64,000 nucleotides of DNA, from NCBI RefSeq assembly GCF_022414595.1, contig NZ_JADWYO010000009.1:1-64000 (forward strand). Reading direction: 5' to 3'. The notes under the pieces are model-generated. The model had not been told where the DNA came from. It worked only from the letters and a program-made list of their open reading frames with translations, and made no database searches. This DNA is from Streptomyces sp. MUM 203J (GTDB taxonomy: Bacteria > Actinomycetota > Actinomycetes > Streptomycetales > Streptomycetaceae). Positions 16,306-25,350 of the stretch are shown here, in pieces; position 1 is the stretch's first letter, and the number at the start of each line of letters is the position of its first letter. Made by a program: the position numbers and the translations under genes.

Positions 16306-17292
16306 ATGCCCGATGCACCTGCCGCACCGACCCGGCTTCACCGGCCTCTGGTCGTGGTCTCCGCCGCCATGGCGGTCGTCGCCGTCGCCTGCGCGGTCGG
16401 GCTGGCCGTCGACGACCGGACCCTGGTCGGCATGCCGATCTGGAACAAGCCCTTCAAGTTCGCGGTGTCCTTCGTCGCCTACGGCCTGTCCATGGCCTGG
16501 ATCCTGTCGCTGCTCCCCCGCCACCGCCCCGGCGCCCGGCGTGCCGGCTGGTGGTCCGGCTCCGCCCTCGCCGTGGCGATGGTCGTGGAGATGCTGCTCA
16601 TCGCGGGGCAGGCGTTCCGGGGGCGGCAGAGCCACTTCAACAACGCGACACCGCTCGACGCGGCCGTGTACCAGACCATGGGCGGGTTCTCCCTGGTCCT
16701 CTGGGCCGGCACCTTCGCCGTCGGCGTCCTGCTCTTCCGGGCCCGCCTCGCGGACCGCGCCTCTGCCTGGACGCTCCGTGCGGGCGTCGTGCTGTCCCTC
16801 GCGGGCGGCGCGGTCGGCGGCCTGATGGGCATGCCCGCGCCCGGTCAGCAGCCCGGGGTGTCGGACCTGCTCGGCGCACACAGCGTGGGCGTGCCCGACG
16901 GCGGCCCGGGCCTGCCGCTGACCGGCTGGTCCACCGTCGGCGGGGACCTGCGCGTCCCGCACTTCGTCGGCCTGCACGCCCTGCAGGTACTGCCCCTGGT
17001 GCTGCTGGCCCTGGCCGCCCTCGCGCCGCGCTTCCCCCGCCTGGCGGACCCGCTCGTACGGCTGCGCCTGACGGTGACGGCCTGCACCGCGTACGGGGCG
17101 CTGCTCGCCCTCCTCATCTGGCAGGCCCTGCGCGGCCGGCCGCTGACCGGTCCGGACACGCCCACCCTGGTGGCCGCCGCCGTCGTCCTGCTGCTCACCG
17201 CAGCCGGGGCCTTCGCCTCACTGCGTACCGCACCGGGCCAGGCGGAGCCGCCCCGGGCCGAGTCCGCCCGCGCGTTCGAGCGCGCGCTCTGA
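16306..17292 (+). CDS. Multi-pass membrane protein of unknown function
   Basis: A 328-residue protein with about seven or eight hydrophobic helices, beginning with VVVSAAMAVVAVACAVGLAV. A conserved-looking loop, MPIWNKPFKFAVSF, follows helix 1, and FRGRQSHFNNATPLD lies between helices 3 and 4; both read like sites under selection, but I do not recognise the family. ATG 16306 follows ACGGGGGGT. It is the only gene divergent from the MerR regulator and its promoter contains three matching dyads, so it is probably the regulated target, perhaps an exporter or sensor. A strong bidirectional terminator separates it from the convergent helY. Confidence 0.75.
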   Translation: MPDAPAAPTRLHRPLVVVSAAMAVVAVACAVGLAVDDRTLVGMPIWNKPFKFAVSFVAYGLSMAWILSLLPRHRPGARRAGWWSGSALAVAMVVEMLLIAGQAFRGRQSHFNNATPLDAAVYQTMGGFSLVLWAGTFAVGVLLFRARLADRASAWTLRAGVVLSLAGGAVGGLMGMPAPGQQPGVSDLLGAHSVGVPDGGPGLPLTGWSTVGGDLRVPHFVGLHALQVLPLVLLALAALAPRFPRLADPLVRLRLTVTACTAYGALLALLIWQALRGRPLTGPDTPTLVAAAVVLLLTAAGAFASLRTAPGQAEPPRAESARAFERAL

Positions 17293-17310
17293 CCCGGCGG
17301 GCACACGGGT

Positions 17311-17342
17311 CGCGGCCCCTGCCCGACCGGGCAGGGGCCGCG
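17311..17342. terminator. Bidirectional hairpin terminator
   Basis: A perfect 15-bp GC-rich stem (17311-17325 with 17328-17342) between the convergent membrane protein and helicase genes; it can serve both strands. Confidence 0.8.
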
Positions 17343-17359
17343 ATTCTCCTGAGCTGTCG

Positions 17360-20191
17360 TCAGCCCACCGAGCTGTACGCCACCACGCCCCGCAGCAACC
17401 CGTCCACGGCCTTGCGGGCGTTCCTCGCGACCGTGCTGCCCTCCGAAGGCGCCGCTGCCGCGATCTGGCCGAGCACGTCGATGACCTGCTTGCACCAGCG
17501 CACGAAGTCGCCCGCCGGCATCTCCGCCTCACGCAGCACCTCGTCCAGGCCCTTGCCGGACGCCCACTGGTGGACCGCCCAGGCGAACCCCATGTCCGGC
17601 TCGCGCTGGCCCACGCCCTCCGCCTGATTGATCCGGAAGTCCTCCTCCAGACCGTCCAGCCGGCCCCAGATCCGCACCATCTCGCCCAGTGCGGCCTTCG
17701 CCTGGCCCGAGGGCAGCTTCGGCGCCACCGCGTCGTCCGACTGCCGCGCCTCGTAGACGAGCGCCGACACGCAGGAAGCCAGGTCCGCCGGACCGAGCCC
17801 CTCCCAGACGCCCTCGCGCAGGCACTCGCTGGCCAGCAGGTCCAGCTCCCCGTACAGCCGGGCCAGCCGCTTGCCGTGCTCGGTGACCTCATCGCCGCGC
17901 AGGTAGTCCAGCTCCGTCAGCAGTGCCACGATCCGGTCGAAGGTGCGGGCGATGGTGTTCGTCCGTCCCTCGATGCGCCGCTCCAGCTGCCGGGTGTCCC
18001 GCTGCAGCCGGTGGTAGCGCTCGGCCCAGCGGGCGTGGTCCTCCCGCTCGTCGCAGCCGTGGCAGGGGTGGGCCCGAAGCTCCTTGCGCAGCCGCGCGAT
18101 CTCCCGGTCGTCGACGGCCTCGGAGCGGCGCTTGCGGTGCCGCTCCGGCACCAGGTGCCCGGCCTTGGTGCGCAGCGCGGACGCCAGGTCGCGGCGCGAC
18201 TGCGGGGAGCGCGGGTTGAAGGAACGGGGGATCCGCATCCGCTCGACCGGCTCCACCGGCACCGGAAAGTCGATCGAGGCCAGCCGCTTGACCTGCCGCT
18301 CGGCGGTGAGCACCAGCGGCCGCGGCCCGTCGTGGTACTCCAGCCCCCGGTGCCCGTTGGACCGCCCGCCCGGCAGGCCGGGGTCCAGGACGAGGGCCAG
18401 GCCCGCGAACTTGCCGGTCGGCACATGGATCACGTCACCGGGCTTGAGCCGCTCCAGCGCAGTGGCCGCGGCGGCCCGCCGCTGTGCGGCGCCCTGCTTG
18501 GCCAGCTCGTTCTCCCGGTCCTTCAGGTCGCGGCGCAGCCGGGCGTACTCCTCGAAGTCCCCGAGGTGACAGGTCATGCCCTCCCGGTAGCCCTCCAGGC
18601 CCTCCTCGTTGCGCTGCACCTGCCGGGAGATGCCGACCACCGAGCGGTCGGCCTGGAACTGGGCGAAGGACGTCTCCAGCAGCTCGCGCGAGCGGTGCCG
18701 GCCGAACTGGTCGACCAGGTTGACCGCCATGTTGTACGACGGCTTGAAACTGGACCGCAGCGGGTAAGTGCGCGTACCGGCCAGGCCCGCGAGGTGGCCC
18801 GGGTCCATGCCGCGCTGCCACAGCACCACCGCGTGGCCCTCGACGTCGATGCCGCGCCGCCCGGCCCGGCCGGTGAGCTGGGTGTACTCGCCGGGCGTGA
18901 TGTCGGCGTGCTGCTCGCCGTTCCACTTGACGAGCTTCTCCAGCACCACCGAGCGGGCGGGCATGTTGATGCCGAGCGCCAGCGTCTCGGTGGCGAACAC
19001 GGCCTTGACCAGGCCCTGTACGAACAGCTCCTCGACGACCTCCTTGAAGGTCGGCAGCATGCCGGCGTGGTGCGCGGCGATGCCCCGCTCCAGGCCTTCC
19101 AGCCATTCGTAGTAGCCGAGGACGTGCAGGTCCTCGGACGGGATGGAGGCCGTGCGCTCCTCGACGATCTCGCGGACCCGGTGACGGGCCTCCTCGTCGT
19201 TGAGCCGCAGCCCCGCGTACAGGCACTGCTGGACGGCGGACTCGCAGCCCGCGCGGCTGAAGATGAACGTGATGGCGGGCAGCAGACCCTCGGCGTCGAG
19301 CCGCTCGACGACCTCGGCGCGGCCGGGCGTCCAGATCCGCGACCGCTGGCGGCGCTCCCGCTCCCGGTCGGCCTCGCGGACCATCTTGCCCCGCCGCCGG
19401 TCGCGGGGGTTGTACGTGCGCGAGTTCTCCATCCGCGCGAGGCGCAGGAGATCGGGGTTGACCTCGCGGCGGGCGACCCCCCGGCCTCCGTGGTCGGTCT
19501 CCTCCTCGAAGAGGTCGTAGATCCGGCGTCCGGCCAGCACGTGCTGCCACAGCGGAACGGGACGGCTCTCGGAGACGATCACCTCGGTGTCCCCGCGGAC
19601 GGTGTCCAGCCAGTCACCGAACTCCTCGGCGTTGGACACGGTCGCGGAGAGCGACACCAGGGTCACCGACTCGGGAAGGTGGATGATCACCTCTTCCCAG
19701 ACGGCGCCGCGGAACCGGTCGGAGAGGTAGTGGACCTCGTCCATCACCACGTAGCCGAGGCCGCTGAGCGTCTGCGAGCCCGCGTACAGCATGTTGCGGA
19801 GCACCTCGGTGGTCATCACGACCACGGGCGCGTCGGAGTTGACGCTGTTGTCGCCGGTCAGCAGGCCGACCTTGGCGGGGCCGTAGCGTTTGACGAGGTC
19901 GGTGTACTTCTGGTTCGAGAGCGCCTTGATCGGCGTCGTGTAGAAGCACTTGCGGCCCTGCTCCAGGGCGAGGTGGACGGCGAACTCACCGACGATGGTC
20001 TTGCCCGAGCCGGTGGGAGCGGCTACGAGCACGCCCTTGCCGTCCTCCAGGGCACGGCAGGACTCGATCTGGAAGGGGTCCAGCTCGAAGTCGTAGAGCT
20101 CGCGGAAGGCGTGAAGCGCGGTGGCCTGCTCGGCAGCCCGGCGGCGGGCTGCCGCGTACCGTTCCGCTGGTGTGAGGTGGTCGTCTGTCAT
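17360..20191 (-). CDS. helY: SKI2/Mtr4-like DEAD/DEAH-box RNA helicase (HelY)
   Basis: A 943-residue superfamily II helicase. Walker A APTGSGKT is at residues 58-65, followed by TTPIKALSNQK (Ia), MDEVHYLSDRFRG (DEVH, II), LSATVSN (III) and QLTGRAGRRGID (VI). The C-terminal half carries the rRNA-processing arch-like region and the DSHCT helical domain (DLASCVSALVYEARQ near residue 810). Actinobacterial HelY proteins are presumed RNA or nucleic-acid helicases that remodel structured RNA. ATG 20191 lacks a strong ribosome site. It is the last gene of a minus-strand run after tatA and tatC, but a 114-bp gap suggests its own promoter. Confidence 0.9.
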   Translation of the reverse strand: MTDDHLTPAERYAAARRRAAEQATALHAFRELYDFELDPFQIESCRALEDGKGVLVAAPTGSGKTIVGEFAVHLALEQGRKCFYTTPIKALSNQKYTDLVKRYGPAKVGLLTGDNSVNSDAPVVVMTTEVLRNMLYAGSQTLSGLGYVVMDEVHYLSDRFRGAVWEEVIIHLPESVTLVSLSATVSNAEEFGDWLDTVRGDTEVIVSESRPVPLWQHVLAGRRIYDLFEEETDHGGRGVARREVNPDLLRLARMENSRTYNPRDRRRGKMVREADRERERRQRSRIWTPGRAEVVERLDAEGLLPAITFIFSRAGCESAVQQCLYAGLRLNDEEARHRVREIVEERTASIPSEDLHVLGYYEWLEGLERGIAAHHAGMLPTFKEVVEELFVQGLVKAVFATETLALGINMPARSVVLEKLVKWNGEQHADITPGEYTQLTGRAGRRGIDVEGHAVVLWQRGMDPGHLAGLAGTRTYPLRSSFKPSYNMAVNLVDQFGRHRSRELLETSFAQFQADRSVVGISRQVQRNEEGLEGYREGMTCHLGDFEEYARLRRDLKDRENELAKQGAAQRRAAAATALERLKPGDVIHVPTGKFAGLALVLDPGLPGGRSNGHRGLEYHDGPRPLVLTAERQVKRLASIDFPVPVEPVERMRIPRSFNPRSPQSRRDLASALRTKAGHLVPERHRKRRSEAVDDREIARLRKELRAHPCHGCDEREDHARWAERYHRLQRDTRQLERRIEGRTNTIARTFDRIVALLTELDYLRGDEVTEHGKRLARLYGELDLLASECLREGVWEGLGPADLASCVSALVYEARQSDDAVAPKLPSGQAKAALGEMVRIWGRLDGLEEDFRINQAEGVGQREPDMGFAWAVHQWASGKGLDEVLREAEMPAGDFVRWCKQVIDVLGQIAAAAPSEGSTVARNARKAVDGLLRGVVAYSSVG

Positions 20192-20305
20192 CTTGCCATC
20201 GAGCCTACCCGGCGGCGCCGACAGTCAGCTCAGCGTTTATTCGACCTTGTTCACGGCGCCGCCGCCCCGGCCTCCGGACGCGGGCGGGGGCGGCGGCCGG
20301 GTGCC

Positions 20306-21262
20306 TCAGGTGATGTCGTCGTATCCGTTCAGCCGCTTCCCGCTGGAGCCGTCGGCCTCACCGCTCGCCTGCTCGGGCAGCATCCGTGCGCCGCCCACCG
20401 GGTCGGCGGGGCCGACGTCCTCGGGGGTCAGGTCCAGCGTGGACGCCTCGTCGTCGGCCAGTTCGGGCCCCTCGCGGCGCCGCCTGCGCCGGTCGTTGAG
20501 CAGCGCGACCGCGACGGCCGAGAAGTACAGGGCGGTCATGGGAACGGCCAGGACGATCATCGACAGGACGTCGGTGGGGGTCACCAGCGCCGAGAAGATC
20601 GCGATGCACATGATCATGGTTCGCCACCAGCCGAGCATCCGCCTGCCGCTGATCACACCGCCGAGGTTGAGCAGGACGAGCAGAAGCGGGAGCTGGAAGG
20701 CGATACCGAAGGCGAGGACCAGCTTGACCGTCATGCCGATCATGTCGTCCACGGTGACCAGGCTCTGCGAGCCGTCGATGCTGAAACTCAGCATGATCGG
20801 CACGGCCTTCGGCAGGATCCAGTACGCGAGCCAGGCACCGGCCATGAACAGCGGCACGCCGAGTGCGACGGTCGAGACCGCGTACTTCTTCTCGTGCCTG
20901 TGGAGGCCCGGCGCGATGAACGCCCACAGCTGGTAGAGCCACACGGGGCAGGAGGCGACGAGGGCGGCCATCACGGCCACCTTGACGAAGGTCGCGAGAG
21001 GCGAGGTGATGCCGATCTGCGTGAGCACCGCGCAGCGGCCGGCCTGCGCGGCCGGGTCGTCCCCGCTCGTGCAGACGGGTACGGGCTCGCTCAGGAACTC
21101 CGCGATGGGCTTGGCGAAGAACAGGGCCACGACGAACAGCGGCACGAAGGCCAGGAGCGCCTTGACGAGCCGGTCGCGCAGTTCGCGCAGATGCTCGACG
21201 AGGGGCATCCGCCCCTCGGGGTCCTTGGTCTTCTTGTCCTTCTTGCGGGCAGACTTGAGCAA
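20306..21262 (-). CDS. tatC: Sec-independent protein translocase TatC
   Basis: A 318-residue protein with six predicted membrane helices. The N-terminal cytoplasmic stretch MPLVEHLRELRDRLVKAL and the loop with FIAPGLHRHEKKY are TatC hallmarks that bind the twin-arginine signal. The C-terminal cytoplasmic tail (RRRRREGPELADDEAST onward) is long and acidic, as in other streptomycetes. TatC with TatA and TatB exports folded proteins. The start is TTG at 21262, with AAGGGA upstream. tatA lies 113 bp upstream on the same strand, so the two may be co-transcribed; tatB is not in this window, also usual for Streptomyces. Confidence 0.95.
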   Translation of the reverse strand: MLKSARKKDKKTKDPEGRMPLVEHLRELRDRLVKALLAFVPLFVVALFFAKPIAEFLSEPVPVCTSGDDPAAQAGRCAVLTQIGITSPLATFVKVAVMAALVASCPVWLYQLWAFIAPGLHRHEKKYAVSTVALGVPLFMAGAWLAYWILPKAVPIMLSFSIDGSQSLVTVDDMIGMTVKLVLAFGIAFQLPLLLVLLNLGGVISGRRMLGWWRTMIMCIAIFSALVTPTDVLSMIVLAVPMTALYFSAVAVALLNDRRRRRREGPELADDEASTLDLTPEDVGPADPVGGARMLPEQASGEADGSSGKRLNGYDDIT

Positions 21263-21375
21263 CCCACGTCCCTTGTCTCGTCGAAGGCAGCCGCCCGACC
21301 GGGCGGACTGTCCACTTCCCTACGGTCTGCATTCTCCGGGGGACAGCCCCCGGCCCCCAGCCGGACAGGCGGGCG

Positions 21376-21666
21376 TCAGCCCTGCGTGGTGTGCTTCGGC
21401 TCCTCGACGGGGCGGGCGGACGCGACGTCACCCGGGGCGGCCTGGATGGTCCGCGGCGAGGCGGTCTGCTCGGCGGTGCCGGCGGTGCCCTGCGCGTCGC
21501 CCTTGGCAGAGTTGTCGGTCTTCATGGCGGCGGCCTCGCTCTTCAGGATGCGGGCCGACTTGCCCAGCGAACGGGCCACGTCCGGCAGCTTCTTGGCGCC
21601 GAACAGCAGCACGATGATCCCCACCACGATGAGCAGCTGCCAGATGCCGACGTTCTGAAACCCCAT
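21376..21666 (-). CDS. tatA: Sec-independent protein translocase TatA
   Basis: A 96-residue protein: one membrane helix at about residues 8-25 ([20 protein letters not shown]), the FGAKKLP hinge, then the amphipathic helix [16 protein letters not shown] and a flexible Ala/Thr/Pro-rich tail. This is the pore-forming subunit of the Tat pathway. It is encoded just upstream of tatC. Length and layout match Streptomyces TatA; the phenylalanine-glycine hinge separates it from TatB. Confidence 0.94.
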   Translation of the reverse strand: MGFQNVGIWQLLIVVGIIVLLFGAKKLPDVARSLGKSARILKSEAAAMKTDNSAKGDAQGTAGTAEQTASPRTIQAAPGDVASARPVEEPKHTTQG

Positions 21667-21841
21667 GACTGCCTACCTTCTGACCGAGGTCGTCTGAACC
21701 GGGACAGTGTGGGCGCAGATCATGAAAAGCCGCCCGCACGAGTAGTCATCGTAACCCTGGCGGGTAAACGCGCGGCAATGCCCCGGCGTCCCTCCGGCGG
21801 TCGCGCATATGGCCTCGTACCTGGGCGTTCAGCCCCGGAGA

Positions 21842-22054
21842 TCAGGCGTTTCCGCGGCCGGGCAGGGACTCCCCGGTGCGGGCCAGGCCGGTGGCCGCGC
21901 GCTCCAGGTCGTCGGCGGCGCGGCCGAGCCGCTGTGTGGCGTCGGTCACTTGACGGCCGAGGCGGCGGGCCTCGATGAACACCCGGATACCGAGGACGCC
22001 GAGGACGGCGATCCCGAGAAACCCCAGGGCGACGGCGAGCATGGGCCAGAGCAT
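21842..22054 (-). CDS. Small membrane-anchored coiled-coil protein
   Basis: A 70-residue protein with an N-terminal membrane helix (about residues 3-26), then an amphipathic helix rich in Ala, Arg, Asp and Leu (RRLGRQVTDATQRLGRAADD) that probably forms a coiled coil. The layout resembles DUF948-type membrane proteins. Function is unknown. It lies between the zinc-ribbon gene and tatA on the same strand, 73 bp downstream of the former, so it may be part of a small operon. Third-position GC content supports real coding. Confidence 0.6.
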   Translation of the reverse strand: MLWPMLAVALGFLGIAVLGVLGIRVFIEARRLGRQVTDATQRLGRAADDLERAATGLARTGESLPGRGNA

Positions 22055-22127
22055 GCGCAGAGCCTAGTCCCTGTCAGACGCACGCCCGACAGGAGCCGGA
22101 CGCAGGCCGGTCGCAGCCGGTCGCGGG

Positions 22128-22409
22128 TCAGACCGTCGAGTGGAGCCGCAGCGTCCGCACCCCACCGCCGGTGAGGAGCTCGATGATCCGCTCCCCGGCG
22201 GGCTTGCGGACGGCGGAGCCGCACTCGGGACAGGTGAAGGAGTAGAAGGTGGTACGGCGGCTCGCGCCGATGGCGAGGCGCAGCGATCCCGCCGCGAGTT
22301 CGAGGCGGGCGCGGCACTCGGGGCAGGCGGCCTTGAACACGACCGCGCCGCGCTGTGCCGGGACTCCGGGCAGCAGCGAGCGCCCGGCCCTGTCTCGCAT
22401 GTCACCCAT
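22128..22409 (-). CDS. Small zinc-ribbon protein
   Basis: A 93-residue protein with two CxxC knuckles, CPECRARL (near residue 30) and CPECGSAV (near residue 65), which should bind one Zn, separated by a short strand region. ATG 22409 is chosen because GAAGGGAG lies about nine bases upstream; the frame is open further but without features. Such proteins are often annotated hypothetical; possible roles are nucleic acid or protein binding. It lies downstream of pafC on the same strand after a 230-bp gap. Confidence 0.72.
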   Translation of the reverse strand: MGDMRDRAGRSLLPGVPAQRGAVVFKAACPECRARLELAAGSLRLAIGASRRTTFYSFTCPECGSAVRKPAGERIIELLTGGGVRTLRLHSTV

Positions 22410-22584
22410 GTCTCCGCTCTCCCTTCTTCCCCGCCTCCGCACGGTGTCCGACGGCACACGCCGCCTCGGCCCCGGCCGCGACGGCATCGGCCGCCTCCAC
22501 GCCGAGCGCGCCGTGACGGACCGCCCCCGTACCGGGCACGACGGCATCCGTCACCACACCGGACTCCCCCGTGTCGTACGTCAC
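22402..22584 (-). CDS. Possible small ORF between pafC and the zinc-ribbon gene
   Basis: A 60-residue frame (start GTG 22584) ends in a TGA located a few bases inside the zinc-ribbon gene start, in a layout typical of translational coupling. The composition (Ala, Val, Gly, acidic residues) is more protein-like than a shadow frame, and third positions are mostly G/C. There is no strong ribosome site and no known motif. It also continues as an open frame antisense to nothing but in another frame of pafC. Low confidence. Confidence 0.25.
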   Translation of the reverse strand: MTYDTGESGVVTDAVVPGTGAVRHGALGVEAADAVAAGAEAACAVGHRAEAGKKGERRHG

Positions 22585-22639
22585 CGCGCGGACCGCCGCC
22601 CCGGTGTGCGTCCCCGGTCCGACCGCCGCCGATGGGGCG

Positions 22640-23599
22640 TCACGCCGCCGCCTCGTCGTACGCGGCCAGCGCCTCCCGCGCGGCGAGGCGGGCGCTCTCC
22701 GCGAGCCCGGCCGGGGCGGTGATCCGCCCGTCCCGGCCCAGCCGCAGCGCCAGCCGCCGCAGGGACGCCGGGTCCGGGGTGCGGAGCGTGATCCTGAGCC
22801 CGCCGTCGGGCAGCTCCTCCGCCTTGTCGTGCGGGTAGTACTCCGCGACCCACCGTCCCCCGGGACCGACCTCCACGACGACCTCCGGATCGTCGGCGGA
22901 CGGCTGGACCAGGCCCTCGGACAGGTCCCGCAGCTCGATCTCGGGCGGCGCGGACGGCGCGTCCAGCAGCCGGATCTCGGCCACCCGGTCCAGCCGGAAG
23001 GTGCGTCGCGCCTCCGACAGCCGGCACCACGCCTCCATGTAGGTGTGGCCCACGGCGAACAGCCGGATCGGGTCCACCTCACGCTCGGTGAGCTCGTCGC
23101 GGGCGGGCGAGTAGTAGCGCAGCCACAGCCGCCGCCGTTCGGAGATGGCCCGGTCGACCTCCGCGAACACTCCGCCCTCGGCCTCGAAGGTCACCGACAG
23201 CCGGGAGCTGGCGCCCGCCGCCTCCCCGGCCGCGGCCTCCAGCTTGGCGGTGGCCCGCAGCAGCGCCTCGCGGTCGCCCTCGCGCAGCCCCGGGAGTGTG
23301 GCCACGGCCCGGGCGGCGACCAGCAGGGCGGTGGCCTCGTCGGCGGCGAGGCGCAGCGGCGCGGCCACGTCGTCGGGGTTGTGCCACCAGATCTGCTCGC
23401 CGTCCGTGTCGATGTCGAGCAGGTCACCGCCCCGGAAGCTGGTGCCGCACATGGGCAGCACGTCGAGGTCCGCGATCAGCTCGGCCTCGGTGATGCCGAA
23501 GGCGCGGGCCACGTCCCCGACGTGTGCACCGGGGCGTTCCCGCAGATAGGTCACCAGGGAGAGCATCCGCCTGGTCTGGTCGATCGCGTTGGGCGCCAT
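22640..23599 (-). CDS. pafC: WYL-domain transcriptional regulator PafC
   Basis: A 319-residue WYL protein: N-terminal winged helix (ARAFGITEAELIADLDVLPM), central WYL domain with LWLRYYSPARDELTEREVDP and LFAVGHTYMEAWC, and a C-terminal WCX domain. PafB and PafC form the mycobacterial DNA-damage transcriptional activator and are encoded with pafA. Here the gene follows pafB on the same strand after 75 bp. The pair lies downstream of pafA as in other actinobacteria, though two FKBP genes intervene. WYL domains in this family are thought to sense nucleic acid. Assignment as PafC rather than PafB rests on gene order. Confidence 0.88.
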   Translation of the reverse strand: MAPNAIDQTRRMLSLVTYLRERPGAHVGDVARAFGITEAELIADLDVLPMCGTSFRGGDLLDIDTDGEQIWWHNPDDVAAPLRLAADEATALLVAARAVATLPGLREGDREALLRATAKLEAAAGEAAGASSRLSVTFEAEGGVFAEVDRAISERRRLWLRYYSPARDELTEREVDPIRLFAVGHTYMEAWCRLSEARRTFRLDRVAEIRLLDAPSAPPEIELRDLSEGLVQPSADDPEVVVEVGPGGRWVAEYYPHDKAEELPDGGLRITLRTPDPASLRRLALRLGRDGRITAPAGLAESARLAAREALAAYDEAAA

Positions 23600-23674
23600 C
23601 GCTCGCTCGTCCGTCCGTTTCCTTCAGCAGTTCCTGGCTGTCCCTGAGCAGTACGTCCCCGAGGGGCGACGGGC

Positions 23675-24661
23675 TCAGCGGCCCCCGGCGACGGCCCGCA
23701 GCCGCTCCACCACTTCGGCCCGGAGGTCGGCGGGCTCCCGGACGACGACATCCGGGCCGAACTCGACCAGCCAGGCGTCCAGCCCGTGCCCGTACGGGAT
23801 CTCCAGCTCGTCCCAGCCGTCCCCGGCGTCGCGCACGGACAGGGCGCGGGCGCGCAGCGGATATCCGCAGCCCGCGCGCAGCCGGATCCGTGCGGTACGG
23901 GTCGCGCTCTCCCCGGCCCAGCGTTCCACGGTCTCGCGGACGGTGGACACGTCCGGCACGGGCGCGGTGTACTTCCCCGCCCGGGAGCGGACCTTGCCGC
24001 TGATCCGGGACAGCCGGAAGACCCGTTCGGCACCCCGGTCGCGGTCCCAGCCCGCCAGGTACCAGTGGCCGCGCCAGCACTCCAGGGTCCAGGGCTCGAC
24101 CTGCCGGTTCTCGGCGTGGGCGGCGTTGGACCTGCGGTAGGGGAAGACGACGGGGCGCCGGTCGCGGCAGGCGAGCATGAGGGGCTCGAACGCGGCCTCG
24201 TGCACGGGGATGCGCGGTTCGAGCGCGCCCGCCCGGTCCTCGTAGGGGTCGTCGGCCTCGGGCATCCCGGCGGCGCGCAGCTTCTGGAGGGCGCCGCTGG
24301 CGGCTCCGGCGAGCCGGGCCTGCTGCCACACCTTGGCGGCCAGACCGAGGGCGGCGGCCTCCTCGGCGTCGAGCTGGACGGGCGGGAGGCGGTTGGAGTC
24401 CCGGCGGGCGAGGTAGCCGGTCTCACCCTCCAGGTTCTCCACGGTCTCGATGACCAGGCCCAGCTCCCGCAGGTCGTCCTTGTCCCGCTCGAACATGCGG
24501 TTGAAGGAGTCCTCGGAGGTCTGGGCGGCGCCGTCCCCGTGGCCGAACGCCTCCCGGTAGGCCTCGATGGAGCCGCGCAGTTCCCGTTTGCTGAGCGGTC
24601 TGCCGGTGCCCAGCAGGCACAGCGCGAGATTCATCAGCCGCTCGGCCTTGGCAATGGCCAT
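23675..24661 (-). CDS. pafB: WYL-domain transcriptional regulator PafB
   Basis: A 328-residue WYL regulator. N-terminal winged helix: AKAERLMNLALCLLGTGRPL, then SKRELRGSIEAYREAF and FNRMFERDKDDLRELG, the usual start of this family. The middle WYL domain shows VVFPYRRSNAAHAENRQVEP and LECWRGHWYLAGWDRDRGAE. With PafC it should act as a heteromeric activator of DNA-repair genes in actinobacteria. It is transcribed on the same strand as pafA and the two FKBP genes upstream, but a 14-bp-stem terminator after the FKBP gene suggests a separate promoter in the 240-bp gap. Confidence 0.88.
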   Translation of the reverse strand: MAIAKAERLMNLALCLLGTGRPLSKRELRGSIEAYREAFGHGDGAAQTSEDSFNRMFERDKDDLRELGLVIETVENLEGETGYLARRDSNRLPPVQLDAEEAAALGLAAKVWQQARLAGAASGALQKLRAAGMPEADDPYEDRAGALEPRIPVHEAAFEPLMLACRDRRPVVFPYRRSNAAHAENRQVEPWTLECWRGHWYLAGWDRDRGAERVFRLSRISGKVRSRAGKYTAPVPDVSTVRETVERWAGESATRTARIRLRAGCGYPLRARALSVRDAGDGWDELEIPYGHGLDAWLVEFGPDVVVREPADLRAEVVERLRAVAGGR

Positions 24662-24840
24662 CGACGCCCAGCACCTCTTCGTATGGAGTCACTATCGCGA
24701 GTCACTATCGCCCGATGACCGTACCGCCCCGGGGTGTCCCGGGAAAAGTCGCCCCCGTGTCGGCCCGAACGGGAGTCGCGGCAGACGAACACCAGGTCGC
24801 GGCCGGGGAGTCCGGCGGTCCGTGGGCCGGGAGGAAGCCA

Positions 24841-24872
24841 CGAGGGCCCGCGCCGGGAGGCGCGGGCCCTCG
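24841..24872. terminator. Terminator after the FKBP gene
   Basis: A perfect 14-bp stem (24841-24854 with 24859-24872) and GGGA loop, starting about 30 bp after the stop of the minus-strand FKBP gene and upstream of pafB. Confidence 0.78.
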
Positions 24873-24902
24873 ATCGGCTCCGAGCGGACACCCGGGCCGG
24901 AT

Positions 24903-25277
24903 TCAGACGGCCACGAGGTCGCAGACGAAGATCAGCGTCTCGCCGGGCGCGATCCGGCCGCCACCGGCTCCGCGGTCGCCGTAGGCCAGGTGCGGCGGGA
25001 TGACCAGCTTGCGGCGGCCTCCGACCTTCATGCCCTGCACGCCCCGGTCCCAGCCCTGGATGACCTGACCGGCACCGAGCTGGAACTCCAGCGGCTTGCC
25101 GCGGTTCCAGGAGGCGTCGAACTCCTCACCCGTGGAGAAGGAGACACCCACGTAGTGGACCTTCACCATGGCACCGGCCTTGGCCTCGGGGCCCTCGCCC
25201 TCCCAGATGTCCTGGATCTCCAGGTCCTTCGGCGCCGGGCCCTCCGGGAAGTCGATCTCCGGCTTGTCGATGTTCAC
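24903..25277 (-). CDS. FKBP-type peptidyl-prolyl isomerase (cytosolic)
   Basis: A 124-residue single FKBP domain with the conserved active-site and binding elements: KVHYVGVSFSTGEEFDASW, LGAGQVIQGWDRGVQGMKVG, and the C-terminal PHLAYGDRG...TLIFVCDLV strand. It catalyses cis-trans isomerisation of Xaa-Pro bonds. There is no signal peptide, so it is cytoplasmic. It is encoded 73 bp downstream of a lipoprotein with two FKBP domains, also on the minus strand, between pafA and pafB. A role in folding linked to the proteasome region is only suggested by position. Confidence 0.92.
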   Translation of the reverse strand: MNIDKPEIDFPEGPAPKDLEIQDIWEGEGPEAKAGAMVKVHYVGVSFSTGEEFDASWNRGKPLEFQLGAGQVIQGWDRGVQGMKVGGRRKLVIPPHLAYGDRGAGGGRIAPGETLIFVCDLVAV

Positions 25278-25350
25278 GAACGTGCTCCTGTTGATCGCGT
25301 GTGCACAACCTGCACAGTCTTACATCTCCGCCACTGACGCGAAGACAGGC